Shown here: piece after piece, positions 42,918-51,700 of the stretch
Position numbering within the stretch: the stretch's first letter is position 1
How the letters are laid out: every line of letters begins with the position of its first letter
NCBI RefSeq assembly: GCF_024006985.1
Contig: NZ_JAMXIB010000009.1
Location: forward strand, 1-64,000
Source of the DNA: Robiginitalea marina
GTDB taxonomy: Bacteria > Bacteroidota > Bacteroidia > Flavobacteriales > Flavobacteriaceae
Direction: 5' to 3'
DNA: 64,000 bases
The notes under the pieces: generated by a model
What the model saw: the letters and a program-made list of their open reading frames with translations, nothing else
Databases searched by the model: none
What the model was told of the DNA's origin: nothing
Translations under genes and position numbers: made by a program

Positions 42918-43640
42918 ATGAAAATCGGACTCTTCGGATACGGAACAATGGGCAGGATGATCGACAGCCTGGCCCGGGACAGGGGCCATGAAGTTGTGGC
43001 CCGGGTAGATGGCCCGTCAGACAAAGTGCCCTTTGACCGCATGGAGGTGGCCCTGGATTTCAGCCAGCCCGAAGCCGCCCCTGAAAATATCATCCGCTGC
43101 CTCCGCAACGGGGTCCCGGTAGTTTCGGGGACTACGGGCTGGTTGGAACGGTTTGGGGAGGTTACCGCCCTGTGCGAATCCCTTGGGGGGGCATTTCTCT
43201 ACGCCTCCAATTTCAGCCTGGGGATGAACCTCTTTTTCGAGCTGAACGCCACCCTGGCGCGCCTTATGACAGCAGCGCCGGGCTATCGGGCGAGCATGAC
43301 CGAAATACACCATACCCGGAAGCTCGATGCCCCAAGCGGAACCGCCATCAGCCTGGCCGAGGGCATCATCGCCCAGGGGGGGTACCACGCCTGGCAGTCA
43401 GATCAGGGAGGGGAAGGGGTTATTCCCATCCGCTCAGAGCGCATCGGGGATACCCCGGGCACGCATCGCGTGGCCTATGACTCCCCGGTAGACCGGATCG
43501 AGATCCAGCATACGGCCCATACCCGCGAGGGTTTTGCCCTTGGGGCCCTGCTGGCCGCCGAGTGGCTGGTTGGGAAAAATGGGGTTTTTGGTATGAGGGA
43601 TGTGCTCAACCTCCCCGGGGACCGGGAACCAGACCGATAA
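42918..43640 (+). CDS. dapB: 4-hydroxy-tetrahydrodipicolinate reductase
   Basis: This 240-residue NAD(P)H-dependent reductase of the lysine/diaminopimelate pathway has the nucleotide-binding loop GLFGYGTMG near the N-terminus. GTTGWLERF and the catalytic segment EIHHTRKLDAPSGTAI, with His and Lys, are also present. The length matches the shorter Bacteroidetes form. It supplies precursor for peptidoglycan. The gene lies 6 bases after the DUF5683 gene and 42 before lepB in a single run. Confidence 0.95.
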   Translation: MKIGLFGYGTMGRMIDSLARDRGHEVVARVDGPSDKVPFDRMEVALDFSQPEAAPENIIRCLRNGVPVVSGTTGWLERFGEVTALCESLGGAFLYASNFSLGMNLFFELNATLARLMTAAPGYRASMTEIHHTRKLDAPSGTAISLAEGIIAQGGYHAWQSDQGGEGVIPIRSERIGDTPGTHRVAYDSPVDRIEIQHTAHTREGFALGALLAAEWLVGKNGVFGMRDVLNLPGDREPDR

Positions 43641-43682
43641 AGGGAACAGCATGCCAAACCAACAAGAAAACAAAAGGTTCAG

Positions 43683-45395
43683 ATGAATACTACACAGTGG
43701 ATTCTATTTATACTCCTGGTACAGGTGGTCCATTTCCTGGGGACCTGGAAATTATACGTAAAGGCCGGACGCAAGGCCTGGGAAGCGGCAATCCCCATCT
43801 ATAATGCCGTGGTACTGATGCGCATCATCCGCCGCCCGGCATGGTGGGTGGTCCTGTTGTTTATTCCCATCATCAACCTGATGATGTTTCCCGTGGTATG
43901 GGTGGAAACCCTGCGCAGCTTTGGGAGAAACAAACTTTCGGATACCTGGTTGGTGCTGCTGACCCTGGGTTTTTATCTCTATTATGTAAACTATGCCCTT
44001 GAGGTGGAATACCTGCAGGACCGGGACCTCCACCCCCGGTCTGCCTCGGGGGAATGGGTAAGCTCCCTGGTCTTTGCCGTGGTCGCGGCGACGCTGGTAC
44101 ATACCTACTTCATCCAGCCCTACGTGATCCCGACGGGCTCCCTGGAGCGGACCCTGAGGATCGGCGACCTGCTGTTCGTCAGCAAGTTCCACTACGGGGC
44201 GCGGGTGCCCATGACCACTATTGCCGCCCCCATGGTGCACGATACCCTGCCGGTACTCGGCGTCCGCTCTTACCTGAAAAAACCCCAGCTGCCGTACATG
44301 CGGCTTCCAGGGTTCCAGAAAGTCTCCCGGACCGACCTGGTGGTGTTCAGTTGGCCGGCAGATACCGTACGCCAGTTTTTTAAGGCGGAAGCAGGGGTGG
44401 TAAAGCCCATAGACAAGAAATCCAACTACGTGAAGCGCTGTGTGGGGGTCCCGGGCGACTCCCTGGAGGTGCGCAACGGGCATGTCTACATCAACGGGGA
44501 ACGCCTCCGGCTCCCGGGTCGGGCCAAACCCATGTACGATTATGCCGTTTACAGCCAGAAAGGGGTGTCCTCGCGCCTCCTGGAGCAGGCCGGTTCCGAC
44601 GATTTCACCCGCACCTATGTGACTGCCCCCCTTACCCGGACCCAGTTTGAAATGCTCCGGGGGTCGTACCTGCGGGGGGTGAATACCCGTCCCGACGGAC
44701 AGATCGAACTGCTTACCGATGCCAGGGGCTTTCCCATGGAAACCATCCGGAAAGCAGGTATCGCCTCCATCAAAGAAGTGACCCCCAGGGAACGCATCGC
44801 CACCCTGACCGACGAGATGGTGGCCACCCTGGAAAAAAACCCTGCCATAGATTCCGTGATCCGCCTTCTGGAACCCGTTGGGGAGGCGGGTTACAATATT
44901 TTTCCCCAGGACCCGCGCTACCCCTGGAACTACGACCAGCTGGGCCCGGTCTATATCCCGGGGAAGGGCGACCAGGTGGCCCTAACCCCGGAAACCCTTC
45001 CCCTTTACCAGAAAATCATCAGGGAGTATGAAGGCAACGCGGTACGGGTGGAAGGGAGTCAGGTCCTGATCAACGGGGCCCCCGCGGATACATATACCTT
45101 CAAAAAGGATTATTACTGGATGATGGGGGACAACCGCGACCACTCCGAAGACAGCCGCGCCTGGGGATATGTCCCGGATGACCATATCGTAGGGAAGCCA
45201 GTCTTTATCTGGATGAGCTTCGATAATTTCAACGATGGGATTGCCAACTGGCGCCCCCGCTGGGACCGCATCTTCACCACTGTGGGGGGCGACGGCGAGC
45301 CGCGTTCATATTTCCGGTATTTCCTGCTGGCCCTGGTGGCGTATTTCGTCTTTGATTTCCTGAGAAAGCGCAGGCAGTCCAAAAAGCAGGGGTAA
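43683..45395 (+). CDS. lepB: Signal peptidase I with N-terminal membrane domain
   Basis: This 570-residue protease is much longer than E. coli LepB (324). About 115 N-terminal residues form a separate membrane domain of the DUF5684 kind (IPIYNAVVLMRIIRRP, then further helices). The catalytic part has the Ser in YVIPTGSLERTLRIGD, where S-L replaces the usual S-M. The Lys is in NYVKRCVGVPGDSLEV and the late motif is MGDNRDHSEDSRAWGYVP. Between the Lys and late boxes lies an insertion of about 190 residues. A C-terminal transmembrane helix ends in a basic tail. It cleaves Sec signal peptides, including those feeding T9SS clients. Confidence 0.93.
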   Translation: MNTTQWILFILLVQVVHFLGTWKLYVKAGRKAWEAAIPIYNAVVLMRIIRRPAWWVVLLFIPIINLMMFPVVWVETLRSFGRNKLSDTWLVLLTLGFYLYYVNYALEVEYLQDRDLHPRSASGEWVSSLVFAVVAATLVHTYFIQPYVIPTGSLERTLRIGDLLFVSKFHYGARVPMTTIAAPMVHDTLPVLGVRSYLKKPQLPYMRLPGFQKVSRTDLVVFSWPADTVRQFFKAEAGVVKPIDKKSNYVKRCVGVPGDSLEVRNGHVYINGERLRLPGRAKPMYDYAVYSQKGVSSRLLEQAGSDDFTRTYVTAPLTRTQFEMLRGSYLRGVNTRPDGQIELLTDARGFPMETIRKAGIASIKEVTPRERIATLTDEMVATLEKNPAIDSVIRLLEPVGEAGYNIFPQDPRYPWNYDQLGPVYIPGKGDQVALTPETLPLYQKIIREYEGNAVRVEGSQVLINGAPADTYTFKKDYYWMMGDNRDHSEDSRAWGYVPDDHIVGKPVFIWMSFDNFNDGIANWRPRWDRIFTTVGGDGEPRSYFRYFLLALVAYFVFDFLRKRRQSKKQG

Positions 45396-45396
45396 C

Positions 45397-46026
45397 ATGG
45401 CCCTGTTGCTCCACCCCGCGTATTTCCCAAACTGCCTGAGCATGGCTGCCCTGGTGCAGAACACGGTGGTATGGGAGGTGTGCGACAACTTCCAGAAACA
45501 GACCTTCCGCAACCGGTGTTACATCGCCACTGACCAGGGGCCGCTCCTATTGAACCTCCCCATAAGCCATGTGGGCGGGGCTACCGGGAGGCAGTCCTAC
45601 CGCGACGTACGGATTGCTTCAGCCGGTGCATGGCAGCGGCATCACTGGCGAAGCCTGGAAACCGCCTACCGCACCGCCCCGTTTTTTGAGTTTTATGAAG
45701 AGGACCTGAGGCCGCTTTTTGAACGTCCATTCCGCTTCCTGATGGACCTGAACCTGGAAACCATTACCTGCCTTTGTGCCCTGTTGGGCATTGCCTTTCC
45801 CGATACCAAAAGCGCGACCTACCTTTTGGATCCTTCCCCCCTTACGGATGGCAGGATACTGGTTTCGGCCAAGGCAGCCTTTCCCGTGGAATTCCCGCCC
45901 TACCCCCAGGTATTTATGGAACGATGCGGCTTTTTGCCCAACCTCAGCACCCTGGACCTCCTATTCAATGAGGGGCCGGCTGCCGCGGACTATCTGAAGG
46001 CCCTGAAAATGCCCTGGAATGGGTAG
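45397..46026 (+). CDS. WbqC-like family protein
   Basis: This 209-residue protein of the WbqC family has LLLHPAYFPNCLSMAAL, a CDNFQKQTFRNRCYI segment and a SYRDVRIAS stretch, all typical. Family members are linked to surface polysaccharide loci, but the biochemical role is unsettled. It starts 1 base after the lepB stop and overlaps the DUF6122 gene by 8 bases, so it belongs to the parA-lepB transcript. Confidence 0.9.
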   Translation: MALLLHPAYFPNCLSMAALVQNTVVWEVCDNFQKQTFRNRCYIATDQGPLLLNLPISHVGGATGRQSYRDVRIASAGAWQRHHWRSLETAYRTAPFFEFYEEDLRPLFERPFRFLMDLNLETITCLCALLGIAFPDTKSATYLLDPSPLTDGRILVSAKAAFPVEFPPYPQVFMERCGFLPNLSTLDLLFNEGPAAADYLKALKMPWNG

Positions 46027-46339
46027 GGAACTGCTGCATTACGGCCTGCATTTCCTGCTGCCCATAGGGATTGGGCTGCTGTCGGCACCCGGGAACCGGG
46101 TAAAGGTTACGATGCTGTTGCTGGCCGGCCTGCTGATCGACGCAGACCACCTGCTGTCCGACCCGGTTTTCGATCCAAACCGGTGCAGTATTGGCTTCCA
46201 CCCGCTGCACAGTTACGTGGCCATTGCCCTGTATTTTGGCATGCTGGCCTTTCGAAGGACCCGTTTACTCGGGCTGGGGCTGCTGATCCACATCCTGGCC
46301 GATGCCGTCGATTGCTGGATGCTCGCCAGCGGGCGTTAA
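46019..46339 (+). CDS. DUF6122-family small membrane protein
   Basis: This 106-residue protein has three to four transmembrane segments and the motif LLIDADHLLSDPVFDPNRC, followed by SIGFHPLHSY. These Asp/His residues are conserved in DUF6122, which resembles the YdjM/metal-dependent hydrolase membrane family. The function is unknown. Its last 75 bases overlap the 3' end of the antisense exonuclease/phosphatase gene, an unusually deep tail-to-tail overlap. Confidence 0.85.
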   Translation: MGRELLHYGLHFLLPIGIGLLSAPGNRVKVTMLLLAGLLIDADHLLSDPVFDPNRCSIGFHPLHSYVAIALYFGMLAFRRTRLLGLGLLIHILADAVDCWMLASGR

Positions 46340-47347
46340 CCAGGCCGAAACCGGCAAATGGTCAGAGAGCCTATTGGGGTAGTTGCGGTGTCCCAGCACC
46401 TCAAACCGCTCGTCTGCCAAAATAAAATCGATCCTGAATGGGTACCTGCCGCTCAGGTAAAAAGTAATACCCCATCCGCTTCCCCTTTCCCTGAAACTAT
46501 CGGTCATCCCCTTTTTCAGGATCCGGTAGGTACGCGAATAGGCCGTGGCGTTCAAATCCCCGCAAAGGATAGATGGATAAGGGGAACTGCGAAGGTGCTC
46601 CTTCACCAGGCGCGCCTGCTGGAGATGCATCTTCGCGATGTCATTCAACCGCCTGATGAAATCGAGCCCGTAATTCCTCAGCAAAAACCTCCTGTCTTCT
46701 ATGTTGTAAGACTGCAGGTGGATGTTATACACCCGCACCGTGTCGGGGCCTATCAGGATGTCGGCATACAGGGCATTGTTCCCCGTATCCGGGAAGCGCA
46801 CCTCTCCCCTGCCTGTGATCGGGAATTTGGAAAAAATCGCCTGGGTCGTTTTCCCGCTGGAATAGGGCGTAAGGTATTGATAGGGATACCGGCTGAACTC
46901 CTTTTTCTTGCGCAGGGAAAATTCCTGCAGGCAAACAATCTGCGGATTTTCTGCTTCGATGAATCGGGCTATCCGGTTTTCGGGATCCTCATCGCCCACA
47001 TAGCGCCCGTCGCTGAAGTGCCGGACATTGAAACTCATCAGGTGTAACCCCGACTCCCGCCCAAGGGGTTTGTGGGGCCTGAACTCCCGGATGGTGCCGA
47101 AACTGAGGAATGCCACGGCCAGGGTAACCAGGGATACAAGGGCTGCCCTGCGACTGCGAAGGACAAGGCCCGCAAAGAGGACCACAAGGTTCCCCCCTAC
47201 CAGCCAGGGGACCAGGATGCCAAGGGCGTCGAGGATCGGGAAGGCCCCGGCCAGGAAAAAATATGACAGGCAAGCCAGCCACAGGGGCAGGGCAGCCAGG
47301 AGGCCGAACCAGAAAACCGATGTCCGCAATAAGGGAAAAAGCTTCAC
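46265..47347 (-). CDS. Membrane endonuclease/exonuclease/phosphatase-family protein
   Basis: This 360-residue protein has two or three N-terminal transmembrane helices and an EEP hydrolase domain. The domain has MSFNVRHFS, catalytic Glu in VCLQEFSL, CGDLNATAYSRTYRIL, and the terminal LSDHLPVSAWL with the catalytic Asp-His. Substrates of this branch (nuclease versus phospholipase or phosphatase) cannot be told. About 25 residues after the last motif are encoded antisense to the DUF6122 gene. It lies 4 bases after a rhomboid gene in the mutL run. Confidence 0.88.
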   Translation of the reverse strand: MKLFPLLRTSVFWFGLLAALPLWLACLSYFFLAGAFPILDALGILVPWLVGGNLVVLFAGLVLRSRRAALVSLVTLAVAFLSFGTIREFRPHKPLGRESGLHLMSFNVRHFSDGRYVGDEDPENRIARFIEAENPQIVCLQEFSLRKKKEFSRYPYQYLTPYSSGKTTQAIFSKFPITGRGEVRFPDTGNNALYADILIGPDTVRVYNIHLQSYNIEDRRFLLRNYGLDFIRRLNDIAKMHLQQARLVKEHLRSSPYPSILCGDLNATAYSRTYRILKKGMTDSFRERGSGWGITFYLSGRYPFRIDFILADERFEVLGHRNYPNRLSDHLPVSAWLTPAGEHPAIDGIGQDVDQQPQPE

Positions 47348-47351
47348 AGGC

Positions 47352-48224
47352 CTATTCTTCTTTCCCGGCCTTGAACAGGAAATCCTTTTCCGCCCGGGTG
47401 AGGCTGTCGTAGCCCGATTTGCTGATTTTGTCCAGGATGGTATCGATTTTCCGCTGGCGTGCTTCCTTCTCCAGGTCCGCTGTGCGGGAACCCCCCTCCT
47501 GCCCTTTGCGGTAGACGGTTTTCATAGGGGCCTTTTTCCGTTTTTCAAATAGGGCCGCCACCTGGTCCAGCAAGCGGGAAAACCCGGCGCCCAGGTCTTT
47601 CCCCTCCAGGGACTTGCGGGCGTATAGATAGCCTAGCAGGGCCCCGCCCAGGTGGGCTATCCGGCCGCCGGAATTGGCGTTGGTCGGGATCAGGACCAGG
47701 TCGAGCAGGACGAAAAAAGCCCCGATATACCATAGCTTCAGGTTGAAGAAAATCACCCGCACCTCCTGGTTCGGCATGTAGGTACAAACAAAGATAAGCA
47801 CCGCCATTACCCCCGCCGAAGCCCCTATCAGGGGCGATTGACTGTTGTAAAAGGCGGGGAACAGGTTATAGGAAAGCAGGAAAAACGCCCCCCCCAGCAT
47901 CACGCCCAAAAAGTATACATTTAGCCACCGCCGGGGGCCGAACAAGTTGAGGAAGATCCGCGACATGTAATACAGCAGCAGCATGTTGAAGAAAATATGC
48001 CCGAACCCCCCGTGCAGGAAGGAATAGGTGACCAGCGACCAGGGCTGCAGCAGGAAATCGAAGAAGTCCTTCGGGAGTTCCAGCCACCGCTCCAGCGACC
48101 AGGCCGGCAGCCCGAGCAGGAACGTCAGCAACCGGAATACAAGGAATACCGCCACGTTGATGACGATCAGCTTTTCGGCCACGTTGAGCCTTGCAAAATG
48201 GTATTTAAGGTTTCCGTTGCTCAT
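47352..48224 (-). CDS. Rhomboid-family intramembrane protease (first of two)
   Basis: This 290-residue protein has a six-helix rhomboid core: FLHGGFGHIFFNMLLLYYMSR, the serine motif LIGASAGVMAVL, and the catalytic His in IAHLGGALLGYLY. The motif is G-A-S-A, with Ala in place of the Gly of canonical GxSG. The ~90-residue cytoplasmic tail is basic and helical (RKKAPMKTVYRKG), a feature shared with flavobacterial homologues. It follows a second rhomboid gene with no gap, suggesting the two act together or as a tandem duplication. Confidence 0.9.
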   Translation of the reverse strand: MSNGNLKYHFARLNVAEKLIVINVAVFLVFRLLTFLLGLPAWSLERWLELPKDFFDFLLQPWSLVTYSFLHGGFGHIFFNMLLLYYMSRIFLNLFGPRRWLNVYFLGVMLGGAFFLLSYNLFPAFYNSQSPLIGASAGVMAVLIFVCTYMPNQEVRVIFFNLKLWYIGAFFVLLDLVLIPTNANSGGRIAHLGGALLGYLYARKSLEGKDLGAGFSRLLDQVAALFEKRKKAPMKTVYRKGQEGGSRTADLEKEARQRKIDTILDKISKSGYDSLTRAEKDFLFKAGKEE

Positions 48225-48971
48225 CTAAAGGTCCCAGCGATTGCGATCGAACTGGTTTTTCTTCCAGTACCACATCATGATAAACCCGAACAGGGCCCCG
48301 CCCACGTGGGCGAAATGGGCAATCCCGGAGCCGAACAGGGAATATCCGGTCACCCCGGAGAAAAGGTCCAGCCCGATAAGCACGGGGATAAAATATTTGG
48401 CCTTGATCGGGACGGGCAAAAATATCAAAAATAATTCGCTGTTCGGGTACATCATCCCAAAGGCCACCAGAATCCCGTAAATGGCGCCGGAAGCCCCTAC
48501 CGCAGGGGTGTAAAAAGACTGCAGGAAATTATCGACAACCCCCCGCGGTGCTACCTGCATCCACGATTCATTGTATTTCCCCTGGTCGAGCAGTCCGAAT
48601 ATTTCCGATTCAGTAACCCCGGCCGCCTGCAGGGCATCGATCCCCTGCTGCACGGTGTAATAGTTCACCCCGGTATGGATCAGGGCAGCCCCAAGGCCGG
48701 CGGAAAAATAGAAAAAAAGGAATTTCCGCGTCCCCCACATCCGCTCCAGGGGCGAGCCGAAGGCCCACAGGGCGTACATATTGAAAAACAGGTGCATGAA
48801 CCCCCCGTGCATGAACATATGCGACAGGATCTGCCAAATCGAAAAATTGGGGTTCTGGGGGTACCATAGGGAAAACCACTCATAAAACAGGTCCCCATAC
48901 AGGATGGTCCCCACAAAGAACAGTATATTGATGATCAGCAGGTGCCTGATCCCATCGGTCAATCGTCCCAT
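48225..48971 (-). CDS. Rhomboid-family intramembrane protease (second of two)
   Basis: This 248-residue rhomboid has the Asn/His region FMHGGFMHLFFNMYALWAFG, canonical GxSG in VGASGAIYGILVAFG, and catalytic His in HFAHVGGALFGFIM. A loop of about 50 residues between helices 2 and 4 (GIDALQAAGVTESEIFGLLDQ) is an extra element. It abuts mutL (start base follows the mutL stop) and the other rhomboid gene. Unlike its neighbour it has no long tail. Confidence 0.92.
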   Translation of the reverse strand: MGRLTDGIRHLLIINILFFVGTILYGDLFYEWFSLWYPQNPNFSIWQILSHMFMHGGFMHLFFNMYALWAFGSPLERMWGTRKFLFFYFSAGLGAALIHTGVNYYTVQQGIDALQAAGVTESEIFGLLDQGKYNESWMQVAPRGVVDNFLQSFYTPAVGASGAIYGILVAFGMMYPNSELFLIFLPVPIKAKYFIPVLIGLDLFSGVTGYSLFGSGIAHFAHVGGALFGFIMMWYWKKNQFDRNRWDL

Positions 48972-50822
48972 CTAGTGCAATTTTTTTTCAAGTTCCTCCA
49001 CGGTAAGGGAGGTGTGGATTATTTTGTCAAACGGGCTCCGCCTGGTTTCCGTACAGGCGAAGAGGTCGTGGATCAGGGCCTGCCGGGAAGGGGCATCCAG
49101 CACCTTCCCCGGGGGGATGGCCAGGGCGCGGGAGAGCATTTTTGCCATCCGGTCGGCGGTTGAAAACCCGATTTCCCCTTCCTGCCGCTGCCATCCGGCA
49201 ATCAGGCCGTCCACCACGGATTCAGCCTCTGATTCCGGGATCATGGCGGGCAGGCCCACCACTTCAAGAGATTTTCCTTCCTGCTTTCCAAAGCGGAACC
49301 CCATGGCGGCCATGGGCTCCCGGAGGCCTTCCAGCACCTGCATTTCCCCGGGCCCGAATTCCAACCGGAGCGGGAAAAGGAGGGCCTGGGAAACCGGCTG
49401 TCCGGAAGAGAGGCTTTTAAGGAACTGCTCATAGAGTACCCTTTGGTGGGCACGGTGCTGGTCGATCAGGAGCAGGCCCGATTTTACCGGGGTGAGGATG
49501 TATTTCCGGTCGATCTGGAAGGAGGCGATCCCGCCCAAATCCTGGAGGGCTTCCCCCGGGAAAAGGGTCCCGTCGCGGGCGTCGGATTCCACGGTCCACT
49601 CCAGCCCTTCCCGGGCGGCAGGCCCGCCTTCCTGCAATCCTTCATAAAGGACTTCCCACCCCCTGGCCACCGGTTTGCCCACCGGGCCCGTCCGGCCTGA
49701 AGGGCTACCGGGCTCCGCAAAAGGGTTGAAATCCCGATCCACGGTTACCCCGGGGGTTACTGCATCGCGTTCCCTGAAGGAATACGGAGTCTGCAGGTTC
49801 GGGTCTGAGTCGAAATCGAGTACAGGCCTTATGCTGAATTGTCCCAGGCTATGCTTAATGGCCGAGCGCAGGATGGCGTACACGGTTTTTTCATCCTCGA
49901 ACTTGATTTCCGTTTTGGTGGGGTGGATGTTGATGTCGATGGATTCCGGGGGGACCTCCAGGAAAAGGAAATATCCGGGGACAGTCTCCGGCCGGAGCAG
50001 CCCTTCGAACGCGTTCAGTACCGCATGGTGCAGGTAGGAACTCTTCACAAAGCGGGAGTTCACGAAAAAGAATTGTTCCCCCCGGCTTTTGCGGGCAAAT
50101 TCAGGTTTGCAGACAAAGCCGGAAACCCTGACTACCTGGGTGTCCTCCTCCACAGGTACCAGGCGGTCCTGCATGCGGTTGCCGAACAGGTGGCCAATTC
50201 GCTTGCGCAGGTTCGATGCCGGAAGCTGGTACAACTCGGCCTCATCGTGATGCAGGCTGAAGCCCACCTCCGGATGGGCCAGGGCAATCCGCTGGAATTC
50301 ATCCAGCACATGGCGGAATTCAACCCGTGGGGATTTAAGGAAATTCCTTCGGGCCGGGATGTTGAAAAACAGGTTCTTTACGCTGATGGAAGTCCCTTTA
50401 GGGGCCACTGTCTCTTCCACGGAAAGTTCCTTTCCGCCGGAAACCTTCAGGTGTGTCCCCAGGTCAGCTTCCCCGGGACGGGTCTGGAGTTCCAGCCGGG
50501 CAATGGCGGCGATGGAGGCCAGGGCCTCCCCCCGGAACCCCTTGGTGTGGATCCGAAACAAGTCCTCGGCCTCCCGTATCTTGGAAGTGGCATGGCGCTG
50601 AATGCTTAGCCGTGCATCGGCCGGGCTCATGCCCGCCCCGTTGTCCACAACCTGCACCAGGGCCTTTCCCCCGTCCCTGACCACGAGCTGGATCTGGTCC
50701 GCCCCGGCGTCTATGGCATTTTCCATCAACTCCTTTACCACGGAGGCAGGGCGTTGCACCACCTCTCCGGCCGCGATCTGGTTGGCTACATGTTCCGGTA
50801 AGAGTTGGATGCGATCTGCCAT
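48972..50822 (-). CDS. mutL: DNA mismatch repair protein MutL
   Basis: This 616-residue GHKL ATPase has PEHVANQIAAGEVVQRPASV, catalytic Glu in VKELMENAIDAG, DNGAGM and TKGFRGEALAS. The C-terminal domain carries LLIDQHRAHQRVLYEQF. In MutL endonucleases this motif is DQHA-x2-E-x4-E; here the middle Glu is Gln, which may affect nicking activity, though the variant may be normal for the phylum. It shares base 50822 with the stop of the small membrane-protein gene upstream. Confidence 0.96.
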   Translation of the reverse strand: MADRIQLLPEHVANQIAAGEVVQRPASVVKELMENAIDAGADQIQLVVRDGGKALVQVVDNGAGMSPADARLSIQRHATSKIREAEDLFRIHTKGFRGEALASIAAIARLELQTRPGEADLGTHLKVSGGKELSVEETVAPKGTSISVKNLFFNIPARRNFLKSPRVEFRHVLDEFQRIALAHPEVGFSLHHDEAELYQLPASNLRKRIGHLFGNRMQDRLVPVEEDTQVVRVSGFVCKPEFARKSRGEQFFFVNSRFVKSSYLHHAVLNAFEGLLRPETVPGYFLFLEVPPESIDINIHPTKTEIKFEDEKTVYAILRSAIKHSLGQFSIRPVLDFDSDPNLQTPYSFRERDAVTPGVTVDRDFNPFAEPGSPSGRTGPVGKPVARGWEVLYEGLQEGGPAAREGLEWTVESDARDGTLFPGEALQDLGGIASFQIDRKYILTPVKSGLLLIDQHRAHQRVLYEQFLKSLSSGQPVSQALLFPLRLEFGPGEMQVLEGLREPMAAMGFRFGKQEGKSLEVVGLPAMIPESEAESVVDGLIAGWQRQEGEIGFSTADRMAKMLSRALAIPPGKVLDAPSRQALIHDLFACTETRRSPFDKIIHTSLTVEELEKKLH

Positions 50823-51112
50823 TACCCGGGGAAGAATATAGAAAGGTCAAAATCCAGGATATACAGCACAATCAAAAGGAGGATCACCAAGATAATCCAG
50901 AACCTAAGGGTCACGTGGCGGTCCCCTTCCTGCTTCAGGTCAGACACGGCATTCCTGAAACGGTTTTTCAACCCTCCCGGGGCGTCTGCGGTGGAGCGGT
51001 ACCGGTCCAGTTTATGCTCGATTTTAAAGGGGCTCCCTTCCCCCCCGTCATCGAAAAACCTCGGTTTGTATTCGTATTTTTTATTTTTTCGGAGTTTGGA
51101 GAATCGTCCCAT
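50822..51112 (-). CDS. Small single-pass membrane protein
   Basis: This 96-residue protein has a strongly basic N-terminal half (MGRFSKLRKNKKYEYKPRFF) and one transmembrane helix near the C-terminus (FWIILVILLLIVLYIL), so most of it is cytoplasmic. I know of flavobacterial homologues in this same place labelled riboflavin synthase subunit beta, but nothing in the sequence supports that. The true lumazine synthase is the next gene. A TACTTTTG box lies 12 bases upstream of the start. An in-frame Met at 51154 is less likely as start because it lies before the box. Confidence 0.75.
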   Translation of the reverse strand: MGRFSKLRKNKKYEYKPRFFDDGGEGSPFKIEHKLDRYRSTADAPGGLKNRFRNAVSDLKQEGDRHVTLRFWIILVILLLIVLYILDFDLSIFFPG

Positions 51113-51123
51113 AACACATCTTT

Positions 51124-51131
51124 CAAAAGTA
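51124..51131 (-). promoter_or_regulatory. -7 box for the small membrane protein/mutL/rhomboid run
   Basis: The minus strand reads TACTTTTG, an exact TAnnTTTG match, 12 bases before the ATG at 51112. The leader would be only about five to eight bases. Confidence 0.5.
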
Positions 51132-51223
51132 CTTAAAATCAAAAAGAGTGCCACGGAAGGCTTCCCAAAATTTGTTAACAGCAGGGGAACCGGGCAAAGC
51201 CCGGAGGCGGAGAGGATTCTCCC

Positions 51224-51700
51224 TCAGAGGGCGGCCATTTTAAGGGCGGCCACGGCAGCTTCGGCCCCCTTGTTGCCATGCCGGCCCCCGGAGCGGTCCC
51301 GGGCCTGTTGGAGGGTATTATCGGTAAGGACACAAAAGATTACAGGCACTTCCCCCCGGAGGTTTAGCTCCTGGATCCCCTGGGCGGTCGCCTGGCAGAC
51401 AAAATCAAAATGAGGGGTTTCCCCCCGGATCACACTGCCTATAGCGATCACGGCATCGGGTTGTTCCCTGTGGATCATTTTCTTGCAACCAAAGGGGAGC
51501 TCAAAACTCCCGGGCACGTCCCACCTCAAAAGGTTCCCGTCGGATACCCCACATTCCAGGAGGGTACTTCTGGCCCCCTGATAGAGCGCTTCGGTAATTT
51601 CGGGATTCCATTGGGAAACCACCAGGCCTATTCGCATCTGCCGGGCATCGGGAAGTTCATCCTTGTCGTAGTCAGACAGGTTTTTGCCGGCTGTGGCCAT
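51224..51700 (-). CDS. ribH: 6,7-dimethyl-8-ribityllumazine synthase
   Basis: This 158-residue enzyme condenses the two riboflavin precursors to form lumazine. Typical segments are IGLVVSQWNPEITEALYQGA, DVPGSFELPFGCKKM, and IAIGSVIRGETPHFDFVC with the catalytic His. It also has ILTDNT-like VLTDNTLQQARDR near the C-terminus. The length is normal for a subunit of the icosahedral or pentameric form. It is coupled with the upstream TPR gene through a one-base overlap at 51700. Confidence 0.96.
   Translation of the reverse strand: MATAGKNLSDYDKDELPDARQMRIGLVVSQWNPEITEALYQGARSTLLECGVSDGNLLRWDVPGSFELPFGCKKMIHREQPDAVIAIGSVIRGETPHFDFVCQATAQGIQELNLRGEVPVIFCVLTDNTLQQARDRSGGRHGNKGAEAAVAALKMAAL

Noticed and set aside
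50822-51112. Reading the small gene before mutL as riboflavin synthase beta subunit
   Set aside because: It is a 96-residue basic single-pass membrane protein without any lumazine-synthase motif; the true ribH is the adjacent gene.
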